A DNA stretch of 64,000 nt, taken from the NCBI GenBank assembly GCA_025267735.1, contig CM046305.1, positions 38,957,108 through 39,021,107 on the forward strand, in the 5' to 3' direction. Below the pieces are notes generated by a model that was given only the letters and a program-made list of their open reading frames with translations, ran no database searches and was not told the DNA's origin. Position 1 is the first letter of the stretch. Each line of letters begins with the position of its first letter. Positions 13,301 to 22,750 of this stretch are shown in pieces. The position numbers were made by a program, and so were the translations under genes. The DNA comes from Mactra quadrangularis (lineage: Eukaryota > Mollusca > Bivalvia > Venerida > Mactridae).

Positions 13301-16300
13301 GTAAATAAAATCGTGTAATCATGTGTTGTGATGAATTATAAAATTTACATTTTGGAAATACTTTTTGTGTGATTCACTCTTAGACATTGTCAAATGTTAT
13401 GTGGACATTCTATATAACATCATTTGGAATTATGAAAAAAGAACTATAATTAGTGTTTGGACTGACGTTCGGAAGGCCAATTCAAGGTTAGGATAAATAT
13501 TTTCATTTCTTTCTAAATGTCTTATTTGTTGAGTTTTATTTTTATTTTTTCACTGTCACATCTATACACTTAATGCATCACTTACAAAATATATAAAAAA
13601 TATTTAGAATTTATGGATATTTTGATATGATAAGTTACCCCACCCACTTGATAGATTTTTTCAATTTCAACAATTGATGAACCCTTAAATACTAAAATAG
13701 CGCTGTTTTCTGTATGTGCTATACCTGTAGCGTGTTCAGTTACCGCGAACGTTACATAACGATACATTCGGAACTGCTCGGTCATTCGCTGCGAATAATC
13801 CCGGACATATTTAGACGCTATTTTGAAACTACCGGTGTTGAAGTAAACAAATATATGATCGTGTAAGCATTGAGTGATGTTTCGTTTTTAGTCCGTAAAT
13901 TTTGATACATCACTCATTGCCTTAACGATCGCATATTTGTGTATTGGATTAGATTATTCGCAGCGAATGGCCGAGGAGTTCAGAATGTATCGTTATGTAA
14001 CGTTCTGTAACGTTCGCGATAACTGAACACGCTACTTTACTACATGTTTGAGGTTTTATTCTTTTTGTTTCAGGCTGCGTTTTGGTCATTGGTTCTTACA
14101 CAACTATGCGGCGTGATTCGTCTTGTATTAGATTTTGTTATGCCAGCTCCAGTGTGCGGGGAACCAGAGACACGACCAGCTATATTATATAGAGTACATT
14201 ATACATATTTTGCTGTGATATCTTTGGTTATATCATCTTTTCTTCTTACTGTCATCAGCCTGTTCACAAAACCAAAGGAAAACATTGATGTAAGTGAGGA
14301 AAGTGATTGTTTTTTATCTCTCTTTCTTAAACACTGAAATAAACCAGCCGCGGTCAGAGTGTAGTAAAAGCAATCACTACTTTGAATCCAGAGAAAGCCG
14401 CGGTCGTGGCGTAGTGGTTAGCATGTCTGACTTCGAATCTGGAGACCGCGAAATCCAGTCACGGCAATTCATATGAGTTGTTGGCCTCGTGGTAGGGTAA
14501 GTTAATACTAGTGATAGAAAAGTGTCAAGGAAACCTATAGTAGAAAGAGCTGGCCGTCGTATATATGACCTATATATGTGTTGAATACGAATTTAAACAA
14601 AAACAAAATCGAATCCAGAGATCCGCTTTGTAATCCCGGCTACATGCGTTTTGATTTCCAACTGCGCTGATTTCATCCATTAAAGTCGCATAGTGAAGTA
14701 CTAGTAAAACAAAGAAGACAGAATAGCTGGTTAGGTAAGCGGTCGTTGGACGTACCCGGATGATTTGTTGATAAAGGATGTTAACACAAAAAATAGGCTT
14801 AGTTTTCTAGTCTTACTATCAGTCATCTAACCTTATAGCGCTATCTGTTGATACATGTGTATAGTTTTCAGTTAATGAGCTAGATACATGTTCAGAAGTA
14901 ACTGACCATTTGGACTTTCTGATCACTGTTTATAAAATTATATAAATTGTATTTTGTTTATCAAAGGGTATGACATACTGGACAGTGAAGTATACTACAA
15001 ACATGAATGAAGAAATGAATAGTGGTCACCTAGAACTACAAACAAATCCAGTGTCTAAACAAATGAAAACTAGTAAGATAATAATAATAATTATTAATTT
15101 GTTTATTTATTTATTGTTGTATAAATCTGTAATCCTGTGAGAAGTAGTTCTGATAAAGTCCAACAAAGTCTGGATGCAAAATATGAGCCAAGATATTTGT
15201 AATATGGTGCAACCTCAAGTTTTTCACCTTTATAGTTCCATGTCTCGTTTGGTCTTAAAGTACCACCATTTCAAAACACTACAATTTTTTATTCATCAGC
15301 TTTTGATTCCATACCAGCATTGTCACAAAAACTGGCTATTTGGTTAATTTGCATTTGTAAATTTCTCACCGAATCTGCCACTCTAGATACATCGTCTGCG
15401 AACATAAATACAAATACATCCTCTATATCATTAGTTACAAAAATACCATTGCTCAAAGTTGGGCTATGCCAAATTGGAATTTTGTTAAGCGTCAACTCAA
15501 GTTTAACAATCCTAGGTACCTATTCACAAAAACACACAAACCGAAAACGAAAACACATGTCTATTCTAGCTAGTATTTACACAAATAAGTACTTGGTAGT
15601 ACATGAATGTTTATAACATTAATGTGAGTTTAAAGTAATTCTATTAAAAAGTATATGCAACATACACCTGTACATTTTCAATAATCACATATATAGAAAC
15701 AAGGAAATATAAGTATTTCCTGAGAAAAATCAGTTATCGAATCCTGGAACAACAGAATTATTTAAGAAAATTCCACCAACAATTTTGTTAGATTTTTAGA
15801 ATGAGGACTCTAAAACCTACGGCCACGCGGACGCTTAACAAAATTTTGGTTTGGCATTGCCTTGATTTCAGGTAGTTGACTAGATCGTTCATGAATATAC
15901 TGTAACATGACCCCTGTTAGCATGTGTTTATTTATTCACAACAAAGATGTTTCAACTTCAAATATTTAATAAACTTTTAAATTATCGTGATCGTATAGTT
16001 TTACATATTTTACAAAGTTAAACCTTTCCAAAGTTTTACAATTTAAATTAAATTAAATTCATTATTTAATTTTAACAACTATCAAGCGTACTTAAGTGTT
16101 TCTTCAAGTACAACAACCCAACAACACTTACTTACGAATGGTGTTCTTTGGTTTTATGGACAATGTTGAATTGATGCGACAAGTAGGCGTTGCCTAAATA
16201 GACTAATGAGATTAATTTTAACATCTCATTCTAACCATTCAGTATAACTTTGACAAAACATGCTTTTGGAGAATTCCAACGAAACACGTACCAAAGTGGT

Positions 16301-18203
16301 ATTTTACCATGCCAATTTTCTGTATATCTGTTCACACCAAATGTCACTTTTTGATATAATGTACTTAAAAATATCGCTGCCTCGTTTGCCAACACTTGTC
16401 AAAACAACAACGACATTTAAATTATTATTTAACAAACATCTCACCAACATCTGAGATCAAGAGGTTATTGATTTGTTTCAGTGCCAAATGTAAATAATCA
16501 TGTATGTACGTTTTATTTCAGTCAATTTTGAAACTTATACTTGTCTCAACATTCCAACATTTCCATGTTTAATGAATTTGAATATAATCATTTAAATCAA
16601 TGTTACAAATCATCAAATCAAAATTATAAATCAAAGTACATGTATGAGGCCACTATGTTACAATACTGAATATACTCGGTGACGAAATACATCCTTGTTT
16701 CGTACCTATCTGACATGGATAAAAATCAGTCAGACCGTGATTTACCTTAACACATCATTTTAAGTGACTGGACATCGGCTTAAAAATGTTTAGGAACTTT
16801 CCATCGATTCCATTCCTTTGCATGCATTGAAGAGGTTTTTTGATGGGGACAACTGTCAAATGCGTTTCGAAAATCAATATAAAACACGTAGAATCTACCA
16901 CCTTTTTTACGAAAGACCGGTAGAGCCATTTCAACTCCCGGTTTCAACTTCATGAATTCACATTTTCAACATACGGATTCACGAATTCACGATTTCAACT
17001 TCACGAATTCACGATTTCAACTTCACGAATTCACGATTTCATGAAGCTGATATCGTGAATTCGTGAATTCCGTATGTTGAAATGATTTCACGAAGTTTGA
17101 AATGTGAATTCTTGAAGATTCAGTCGGGAAATCATGAAGTTGAAATGGCACTACCGGTCTTTCGTACTTTTTACATAAGTATGTCTGAATCACAGATTGT
17201 AAAGTAGTTTGCCCTAAATCCAGCTTGCGATTCATGAATAATACTCTTTTCTTCGCACCAATCAGTTAATAAAAATTTAACTTTTACTATACTATAATTA
17301 TGATGTATAGTGCGTACACATTGAACCCGACCTTACCTTTCTCATTTGCATCTAATTATTATTTACACATATCCCAGCGAAAATCAATACCACGCCTACT
17401 GTATGCTTCGGCTCGTTACGTATACTAGGACGAAAAAGAAACGCCGGGTACATAAAATATGCAACACATGTCCGGCCGTGTTTCGCAAAACAAGAAGGGT
17501 CATCGTTAAAAGGGGGTATTTTTTCACATAATCAGCATCGGAAATCGATTGAAACTTCAACAGCTGGTTCCATACAGATGACATTTCATACAAAAATAAA
17601 TATAATAATCCAATAATACAATTTATACCTTAAAACAATCATTATAGGTTACCCGGCGTTTCTTTTTCGTCCTAGTATATATAAGATGAAATAAGACATG
17701 TATAAAGTATACACATCACGCATGTAAAACAACTCACGATTCAAATGATCGTTTAGGCAATGGGTGGTGTTTCGTTTTTAGTCCGTAAATTTTGAAACAT
17801 CACTCATTGCCTTAACGATCGCATATTTGTTTATTAGATAAGATTATTCGCAGCGAATGGCCGAGGAGTTCCGAATGTATCATTATGTAACGTTCTGTAA
17901 CGTTTTGTGTAATTGAACACGCTACTGATACTGTTATATTTACGTTACATTTAAGGTACTGAAGACGTAGTTGATACTGACAACCAAGAAGATGCTCCTG
18001 ACGATATTGGTAAAGTTAGAACATGTATTTATAGAATATGTGGAATTCCTCTTACAACTCCTAAAACAGTCAATACTGAACAACTGGAAACCATATTTAA
18101 ACAGAAATTTCTACAGGAAGATCCATTTTGGAAAAAAGTTTTAGATATCAACGCCGTTATAGGACTTCTTGTCGTTGTATTTTTAATTGGTTATTTTCAT
18201 TAA
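1290..18203 (+). CDS. SLC5/SGLT-family sodium-solute cotransporter, 3' nine exons (gene span)
   Basis: Nine exons joined by GT-AG introns encode about 473 C-terminal residues of a sodium/glucose-type cotransporter; the family is usually about 600-700 aa, so the N-terminal exons lie left of the window. Exon order follows the family: [14 protein letters not shown], the extracellular [13 protein letters not shown] segment, WYWCNDQ and [10 protein letters not shown] (TM6 region), [12 protein letters not shown], the Cys-rich loop [34 protein letters not shown] (TM9, Na+-site serines kept), [22 protein letters not shown], and a final hydrophobic helix ending GYFH. The protein should import a sugar or polyol with Na+ at the plasma membrane. 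The [12 protein letters not shown] segment is closest in my recollection to SLC5A9/10/11-type members. In the TM10 sugar-site motif the Gln and Thr of vertebrate SGLT1 appear as Asn and Gln, so the substrate is uncertain. Family call very sure; paralogue not assigned. Confidence 0.93.
1809..2187. mobile_element. Foldback MITE in SLC5 intron
   Basis: Inverted termini of about 35 bp: gtaagaattagtgactttag at the left and the near reverse complement (ctgactaaagtcccttattac) at the right. The interior is non-coding. It ends about 22 bp before exon b, so it covers the likely branch-point region. Confidence 0.65.
2210..2415 (+). CDS. SLC5 exon b
   Basis: Acceptor ttttcag ends at 2209; donor gttagt at 2416. 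Encodes [12 protein letters not shown], then the extracellular [19 protein letters not shown] stretch with Asn-X-Thr sites, and ends in the TM6 block IWYWCNDQ. Ends in phase 0. A foldback element ends about 22 bp before this exon. Confidence 0.93.
2647..2943. mobile_element. Foldback MITE made of ACGTG palindromes
   Basis: Termini ctacggtggcat...ggtgacatgg and ccatgtcacc...atgccaccgtag are inverted repeats. The interior has seven 14-mers of the form TACGTGNNCACGTA or one-base variants at 2702, 2723, 2802, 2823, 2845, 2867 and 2888, and a further inverted pair (ttgaccaatgaga / tctcattggtcaa) in the middle. Confidence 0.75.
3391..5420 (-). pseudogene. Two related fragments of unknown origin in intron b-c
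   Basis: Bases 3391-3475 and 5176-5260 are alike (agcttttg, gatcttgga, tctagactgtagcca, acaagtctat, acatttc). On the minus strand 5201-5413 is open for 70 codons and reads [43 protein letters not shown] before a stop. I do not recognise the family. It may be a dead fragment of a retroposed gene or an unknown repeat; the two copies point to a repeat. Between them CCGTTACA recurs six times (4305-4785). Confidence 0.25.
5700..5835 (+). CDS. SLC5 exon c
   Basis: Acceptor ttattttag ends at 5699; donor gtatgt at 5836. Encodes [18 protein letters not shown] followed by the membrane helix [18 protein letters not shown]. Ends in phase 1. Confidence 0.93.
5879..6141. mobile_element. MITE with TATAGTGCGTA termini
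   Basis: Left end tagtgcgtaaatattgaccc and the right end its reverse complement (gggtcaatatttacgcacta type), about 32 bp of terminal inversion flanked by TA, as in Tc1/mariner-type insertions. Related end sequence recurs at 17306. The rest of this intron (6142-7360) shows no gene and no repeat that I can name. Confidence 0.7.
7361..7468 (+). CDS. SLC5 exon d (3' end amplified into the next intron)
   Basis: Acceptor atatttcaag ends at 7360; donor gtaaat at 7469. Encodes [19 protein letters not shown] and [16 protein letters not shown], the Cys-rich loop and start of the next helix. Ends in phase 1. The last 50 or so bases and the donor are repeated about 13 more times downstream. Confidence 0.92.
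7412..8285 (+). repeat. About 62-bp minisatellite built from exon d and its splice donor
   Basis: About 14 tandem units, the first being the real exon end. Each reads gttcaaatctag, ttatcacttgttag, tgtttggttt, accttcag, then gtaaatacttcaat or a variant. GT is kept at the donor position at 7469 (real), 7586, 7648, 7710, 7772, 7834 and 8275; in the block from 7896 to about 8205 it has become AT (cagataaacac), as in the copy at 7524. Confidence 0.92.
8881..9031 (+). CDS. SLC5 exon e (Na+-site helix)
   Basis: Acceptor aatttatag ends at 8880; donor gtaatg at 9032. Encodes [17 protein letters not shown] and [18 protein letters not shown]. The clustered serines match TM9, where the family binds Na+ (established for SGLT1 and vSGLT). 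Ends in phase 2. Confidence 0.94.
9039..9130 (+). repeat. 30-bp triplicate after exon e
   Basis: Three near-identical units (ctttgatatatgtatagaac followed by aatgtgttca) start 8 bp after the donor of exon e. The rest of the intron to 10530 holds no recognisable gene. Confidence 0.85.
10531..10819 (-). mobile_element. tRNA-derived SINE
   Basis: On the minus strand the head reads as a tRNA: tggctagctcagtcggtagc (A box) and gggttcgatttccgggc (B box). The body includes catactttcgtggagc, and the 3' tail ends in a GGCGTTAAAT block shared with the other SINEs here. Confidence 0.85.
11047..11215 (+). CDS. SLC5 exon f (TM10 sugar-site region)
   Basis: Acceptor tttccag ends at 11046; donor gtaaga at 11216. 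Encodes [38 protein letters not shown] and [13 protein letters not shown]. The YLNAIQGYL segment aligns to YIQSITSYL of vertebrate SGLT1, so two sugar-contact positions differ. Ends in phase 0. Confidence 0.92.
11257..11632. mobile_element. Tc1/mariner-like MITE
   Basis: Termini cagtacccaccaacagtttg and the inverted caaacttttggtgggtattg, each next to a TA dinucleotide (11255-11256 and 11633-11634), the hallmark target site of Tc1/mariner elements. No transposase frame. Confidence 0.75.
11990..12256 (-). mobile_element. tRNA-derived SINE, well-preserved head
   Basis: The minus strand shows an almost intact tRNA-like head with tagcgcagttggtagcgcg (A box) and gggttcgaatcccatccggg (B box), then ggttataccctttcatg, ggccttgtggaagggtaggt, ctaggttaggtgcgcaggac and a tail ending GACACGGCGTTAA. 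Other copies are at 27033, 33800 and 57366. Confidence 0.88.
12462..12777. mobile_element. MITE-I
   Basis: Termini tatagtgcgtacaaaa and ttttgtacgcactata are inverted. The interior is shared with 29056-29348 and, inverted, with 29600-31437. An apparent 106-codon frame (12508-12828) runs across the element end and is not a gene. Confidence 0.8.
12791..12938. mobile_element. MITE-II (foldback)
   Basis: Inverted arms of about 45 bp: tattgttcgttttttctcaa, ctgtcgaagcatg, aataatttcacggtga and their reverse complement. Lies 13 bp after MITE-I, as it does at 29350. Confidence 0.8.
13060..13445. mobile_element. Foldback MITE with long arms
   Basis: Arms of roughly 110 bp (agttcttttttcataa ... aagtatttccaaaatgtaaa) face their near reverse complement (tttacattttggaaatactt ... 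ttatgaaaaaagaact). Non-coding. Confidence 0.75.
13727..14035. mobile_element. Nested-palindrome MITE, copy 1
   Basis: Outer arms of about 80 bp start gtagcgtgttcagttac and include aacgatacattcggaact and attcgctgcgaataatc. A second inner palindrome (gagtgatgtttcgtttttag / aaacatcactcattgcc) sits at the centre. Other copies: 17735, 21794, 23628. It ends 39 bp before exon g. Confidence 0.85.
14074..14289 (+). CDS. SLC5 exon g
   Basis: Acceptor tttgtttcag ends at 14073; donor gtaagt at 14290. Encodes [20 protein letters not shown], the loop [20 protein letters not shown], then helix [20 protein letters not shown]. The family signature usually reads EPGAFWG; here it is EPAAFWS. Phase 0 on both sides. 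Confidence 0.93.
14397..14600 (+). mobile_element. tRNA-derived SINE, diverged
   Basis: Head gtcgtggcgtagtggttagc (A box) with a degraded B box near 14453, then ggcctcgtggtagggtaagt and gacctatatatgtgttga, the tail shared with the other SINEs. Begins about 107 bp after exon g. Confidence 0.7.
14967..15072 (+). CDS. SLC5 exon h
   Basis: Acceptor ttatcaaag ends at 14966; donor gtaaga at 15073. Encodes [20 protein letters not shown] and a polar cytoplasmic stretch, matching the LTWWT start of the variable cytoplasmic loop before the last helix. Ends in phase 1. Confidence 0.85.
15125..15460 (-). pseudogene. Non-LTR retrotransposon (LINE) reverse transcriptase fragment
   Basis: Minus-strand translation gives [17 protein letters not shown], with the FADD catalytic box of reverse transcriptase, then [20 protein letters not shown], a stop, and further on [20 protein letters not shown] and [16 protein letters not shown]. 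This is the palm-to-thumb order of CR1/RTE-type elements. Stop codons break it, and a MITE at 15461 cuts it off on the N-terminal side, so it is dead. Confidence 0.75.
15461..15861. mobile_element. GGGC-MITE, copy 1
   Basis: Left end gggctatgccaaattggaat, ttttgttaagcgtc; right end gacgcttaacaaaattttgg, tttggcattgcc. Internal blocks acacacaaaccgaaaac and gaggactctaaaacctac are shared with the copy at 26423. Inserted into the LINE fragment. Confidence 0.85.
16908..17166. mobile_element. Foldback MITE with internal 22-bp repeats
   Basis: Termini tacgaaagaccggtag and ctaccggtctttcgta are inverted. The interior repeats tcacgaattcacgatttcaa three times before turning into its own reverse complement. 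Confidence 0.8.
17306..17400. mobile_element. Partial MITE with TATAGTGCGTA end
   Basis: tatagtgcgtacacattgaa, cccgacctt, catttgcatctaattatt and cacatatcccagcgaaa correspond to the reverse complement of the right half of the 5879 element. The other end is missing, apparently broken by the insertion at 17421. Confidence 0.6.
17421..17680. mobile_element. MITE with TACTAGGACG termini
   Basis: Left tatactaggacgaaaaagaa, acgccgggta; right tacccggcgtttctttttcg, tcctagtata: about 30 bp of near-perfect terminal inversion, TA-flanked. Confidence 0.8.
17735..17937. mobile_element. Nested-palindrome MITE, copy 2 (left-truncated)
   Basis: Keeps the inner palindrome (gtgtttcgtttttagtccg / aaacatcactcattgcc) and the full right arm ending attgaacacgctact, but lacks the left outer arm. 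It ends about 19 bp before the last SLC5 exon. Confidence 0.8.
17956..18203 (+). CDS. SLC5 last coding exon and stop
   Basis: Acceptor catttaag ends at 17955. Encodes an acidic loop ([16 protein letters not shown]), then [13 protein letters not shown], and [19 protein letters not shown] as the terminal helix, ending GYFH and TAA at 18201-18203. The placement of FWKKVLDIN agrees with the PLWRTVLNVN block at the C-terminus of SGLTs, so the protein end is complete. Confidence 0.93.
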
Positions 18204-18368
18204 GTTTCTCATTGAAACTTGGCTATCATAGCACTTCACATTGAAGTACCATAACAAGCATTAGTTGGTTTAATTCCATTTCTATTGACATAATACTTTA
18301 ATACTATATGATTTGTTTGTTTAAGGAGTCGTTCGGAAGTCAGACAATGTATATTACAAATAGTCTTC

Positions 18369-18374
18369 AATAAA
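18369..18374 (+). promoter_or_regulatory. poly(A) signal of the SLC5 gene
   Basis: AATAAA 166 bp after the stop codon, the first canonical signal downstream. A 750-bp foldback element starts 30 bp later, so cleavage would fall at or just before that element. Confidence 0.5.
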
Positions 18375-18403
18375 TTGTTGTCCTAGATGCGTATTATAAG
18401 ATG

Positions 18404-19155
18404 TCGTCGCCTCAATCTAACAATGTCCTATCTCCATTTTTGAAAAAAAATGAGATAAACATCCCAAGCGACTTGTATGACCTTGTTCTATCTCCTAAAA
18501 AACATTTTGAGACTCTATCATGTCAAACAGCCCAATCCCCAATCGTACATTATTCTATCTCCACACATTTTCTCTGCTCACAGCCCAAACTTTGCCCTAT
18601 GTCCAGGACATAGATCAATGTTTGGGCTGAAATATTGTTATCCGATCAAAATGAAGTCTTCGTCACTCGTTTTATATCCTAATTGACTCTAACAATGCTC
18701 TAAGTCCATAGAAGCTCGTTCGAACATTGATCTATCTCCTTTCGTCCAGTCGGAGTACACAGCTTGATTATCTTGTTTTTGCTCTCCAGTGTATACCAAA
18801 ATAAATATGTATGCTGCAACATAGGCAGTGTTACAAACCCAAAACTATAGAAAATGTGCACAAATACCATTATATTGTCTTCTTGGAGATAGCGCAATGT
18901 TAGAACGAGATGCATCAACGAAATTAAGCGAATTTTGATCTATCTCCAAACACATTTTTGCAATTTCCAGCATTACTATTTATAATATTTCAATCATATT
19001 CCTCATGTATGTGTTGAATAACATTGTTAATGTGCCTACCAAGTATCATGTCTATACAGACTGAAACCACGAAGCTATAACCTTTCGAACTTTTGAAGTC
19101 GATTTCCCAAAAATGAAAATTTGGTAGTTAGGGCATTGTTAGATTGAGGCGACGA
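18404..19155. mobile_element. Foldback element just past the SLC5 poly(A) signal
   Basis: Termini tcgtcgcctcaatctaacaa and ttgttagattgaggcgacga are perfect inverted repeats. The interior has scattered ctatctcc / ggagatag motifs. Short frames inside are not credible genes. Confidence 0.8.
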
Positions 19156-19818
19156 TGTGATTAAAGATGGAACACACAAGCAAAATAAATCAAGTATTAA
19201 AGATGTACTATTATAAATATATATTATATTAATATATTATTATAAGATATAGTAAACTGTTATGTAGGTTTGTTATACACTTTGTAAATTAAAGGTATGT
19301 ATACCATATGTTCATGAGTTACTTGTCTTAAATCCTTAACAGTTCAATCCCGCATTTTTACGTGTCTAGACCCCCCTCCAAAATGGCCACCACAGCCTTG
19401 AAAATGGTGCTTTTTAACTAGATTTAGTGAATTTTTACTAAAGGATAGTTGTCTCCAAAAAATGAGCTTTTTTGGCGCCCCCCCCCCCATCAAATTATGT
19501 CTCAGGGGGGTTCCGAAGGGGAATGCATTTTTTGCCGTTTTTGCTCCGCCCCAGCGTTGCCATGGTAGCTGGGATCGGGGCTTAACTTGGTTTTTCTGAA
19601 AGACATTTACCCGGGGAACAACTTGGCCAAGTTGCATATCTGTATGATAATTATTAATGAAATTAGAGCATCTTGAAATAGCCCTAGCGCGTAATGGTGA
19701 AAAATGGCTACTTTTCGCTCATGTCGCAACCAGTAAAGGGTTAAATCGCATGTATTAAACTACCCATTTACAGTTTCTCTAAAAACCATACTACTGTACT
19801 AGATTATGTAAAAAAGTA

Positions 19819-20042
19819 GGAGCTGTAGTCCAGTGGTAGGACGCGAGTTAAGGAATAGAGGTCCTGGGTTCGATTCCCGCTAGGGGCACTGCTAATTTCC
19901 TTAAGCAAGAAATTTACCTGCGATTGCTTCACTCCACCCAGATGTAATTGGGTACCTGCGAAGGTGGTATTATTCCGTTGCGCCAATTTGTCGGCTGCAC
20001 TAATTAGAGGAGTAAAAAGACTCCCCAGGGAGATTGATTAAT
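19819..20042 (+). mobile_element. tRNA-derived SINE, second family
   Basis: Head tgtagtccagtggtaggac (A box) and cctgggttcgattcccgc (B box), followed by ccttaagcaagaaatttacc, attgcttcactccacccag and tgtaattgggtacctg, a central block typical of invertebrate SINEs. Preceded at 19340-19640 by unassigned repeat-like sequence with a C-rich tract. Confidence 0.85.
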
Positions 20043-20351
20043 AGGTGTAGCTGTAAAGTCAGTGAACTTGCTTAAACATGAAACTCGGACAGTAAAATGA
20101 CATTGCATTTTAGTACATGTACCACATACAATTTGGGTGCAGAGTTGTTCCTAAAAGTATTTAAATCAGCGAGTGAAAGTATTTACTTTTCTGAGTATGT
20201 AAAATGAGAATTCTAAAACTTTGAAAAATTGAAAAAAACATGCTAAGAAAAACATAAAATAATTAAGAGAGATATAAGAATTAAAACAATCATGTCAAAA
20301 ATTTAAAATATGGGGATGACACAAAAACAATTCGATCTTTATTGCCATTGT

Positions 20352-20770
20352 GGGCACGTTTCCCAAGGCGTTCACTAGCTTGCGCTTTTGAAAGCGTTTT
20401 TTTTAGCATAAGATGTCTACGGAACGGTTTGCTTCAAGCTAGCAAATCCAAAATGGCGACTTTCTCAATCAAGAATTGTAACAAATGAAAAAGATTCATA
20501 TACATTATCACTATGATTATTCTATTTTACCGCTTTGACGAAATATATGCATTAATAATACAGATATCAGTATTCTTGAAAAAGGGACAAGTTCCCACAG
20601 GGGGACAGCTATTATGAAAAAAACCAGTAGTGTTCCGAATGATACAGCTAGCAAGAAAAAAACTTGCTACGTATCGCTAGGTAGCGTTTCAATTTGCTCG
20701 ATAGTAGCAGATTGTTCCATAGGATATCGCTAGGTAGCGATACAAAGCGCTCGCCTTGCGGAACGTGCCC
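20352..20770. mobile_element. MITE with GGGCACGTT termini
   Basis: Left gggcacgtttcccaaggcg and right cgccttgcggaacgtgccc are inverted, followed inward by further inverted gctagc / gcgctt blocks. Non-coding. Confidence 0.7.
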
Positions 20771-21546
20771 TGTGATTCTGTATGCATTTATACCAGTTCT
20801 TGTCATAACAATGACATTCATCAGTTTACATCGTTAGAAATCTCATCACATAACTGACAAAACAATTTAAAATACTCATTCATCTATCGATCATATTGTG
20901 TTATACAATTAGCCATAGTGTCATTAATGGCACTTTCTGTAGAAATGAACGGAAATCTAGACATTATGTCTGACAGTCTTATATTAAAAGATACATCATT
21001 CATTATTACAATATCTCGTGCAAACATTCCATATTACATTTGACTAACTGTACACTAAGTGCTGTTTTCTCACGTAAAATACAGATGTAAGTTAATTACT
21101 AATGATAATGGTTGAAAACGTGCATTAAGAGCATTAAGTTTACATTACTTAACTTTTTACAATTAGAATTTACTTAAATTGCTTTTTTAGAAATTATTGT
21201 AGGGCTCTCGCAACTACTAAATTACATTTTTTTCAAAATTCGGAAAGTTCGAAGTAGATCTAAGAATCCTACATTTTCTCCTATAATTTATATTAAATCT
21301 TAAAATCATGCAAATTTTCTACATATTCTTGCATACTAAAAACTGAAATCAGTTAGTGGTTTGCTTCAAATCGACAAGACTTTTTGTTAATCAACCAGTG
21401 TTTGTCCAATCCCCTAACCGGTTGACACATATCGTCATAACTAAGATGTAACTTGTGTCACGTCAGATATAATTTAATGTTAAGAAATAATGCCATTCTT
21501 AAAGCCTATAGCCTTTAGTAAGCTTATAGTATAACCTTTAGCCATA

Positions 21547-21596
21547 GAAACCGGTAACCATTTTATTAAATATTTAATAAAATGGTTACCGGTTTC
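21547..21596. repeat. Perfect 50-bp spacerless palindrome
   Basis: gaaaccggtaaccattttat, taaat, then its exact reverse complement with no spacer. Unit 2 of the surrounding duplication lacks one arm and the centre (about 23079), where only ggtttcttgttag remains. Confidence 0.95.
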
Positions 21597-21793
21597 TTGT
21601 TAGTATATTATATTTAAGTACCACCTAGTTGTATAAAACTACTAGAATCGAGTTAGTGAAGCTTTTCTCATTTTTCAACGAAATGTAGAAAGGTCGTCCG
21701 AACCTCTTGAATCTCTCTACATCCGCCGGTGCTATATAGTTTGTAAATGAATGCAGTCCATTGTATGTTATCTTTACGTTATTAATATTAGAC

Positions 21794-22115
21794 CAGTAGC
21801 CTGTTCAATTACCCTAAACGTTCCAAAACGTTCCGTAACGATACATTCGGAACTCCTCGGCCATCCGCTGCGAATAATCAATCTAATAAACAAATATACG
21901 ACCTTTGAGGCAATGAGTGATGTTTAAAAATTTATGGACTAAAAACGAAACATCACTAATTGCCTAAATGCTCGTATATTTGTTTACTTCGACATCGGTA
22001 GTTTCAAAATAGCGTCCAAATATGTCCGAGGTTATTCGCAGCGAATGACTAAGGAGTTCCGAATGTATCATTACGGAACGTTTTGGAACGTTTAGGATAA
22101 TTGAACAGGCTACTG
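21794..22115. mobile_element. Nested-palindrome MITE, copy 3 (complete)
   Basis: Termini cagtagcctgttcaatta and taattgaacaggctactg, outer arms of about 85 bp, inner palindrome caatgagtgatgttt / aaacatcactaattg. The second duplication unit has the empty site at about 23287 (caccagaagcataat). Confidence 0.9.
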
Positions 22116-22129
22116 AGGCATAATTTATG

Positions 22130-22285
22130 GTCGCATATTTCTGCCATCAGATAACCACATAACTAATTAGTTAATTAAGAGGTTACGGTAACTATTTAAT
22201 CACTTAACTTAATTAACTTAAAAGGTTAACTAGTTACCGTAACTACTTAACCTCTTAATTAACTAGTTAGTTATGTGGTTACGTT
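22130..22285. repeat. Foldback AT-rich element, copy 1
   Basis: ataaccacataactaattag and its reverse complement enclose gttaattaagaggtta / taacctcttaattaac arms. A second copy is at 23288-23490. The flank ttatggtcgcatatttctgc recurs inverted at the end of copy 2. Confidence 0.75.
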
Positions 22286-22750
22286 GAAAACGTGCATTAA
22301 GAGCATTAAGTTTACATTACTTAACTTTTTACAATTAGAATTTACTTAAATTGTTTTTTGAAATTATTGTTGGGCTCTCACAACTATTGAATTACAATTT
22401 TTCAAAATTCGGAAAGTTAGAAGAAGATCTAAGAATCATACATTTTCTCCTATAATTTATATTAAATCTTAAAATCATGCAAATTTTCTACATATTCTTG
22501 CATACTAAAAACTGAAATCAGTTAGTCGTTTGCTTCAAATCGACAAGACTTTCTGTTAATCAACCAGTGTTTGTCCAATCCACTAACCGGTTGAAACATA
22601 TCGTCATAACTCCTATCTGTAATTGTCAAACCCATTGCCATAAAGCCATTGATTATCGTATCACGGTCTTAAAACTGCACCTAAGATTTTACATTTGTCA
22701 TGTCAGATATAATTTAATTGTAAGAAATAATGCCATTCTTAAAGGCTATA

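Noticed and set aside
19344..19637. 97-codon minus-strand frame rich in Gly, Arg and Lys
   Set aside because: Composition comes from G/C-rich tracts in a repeat-like region; no domain, no splice signals.
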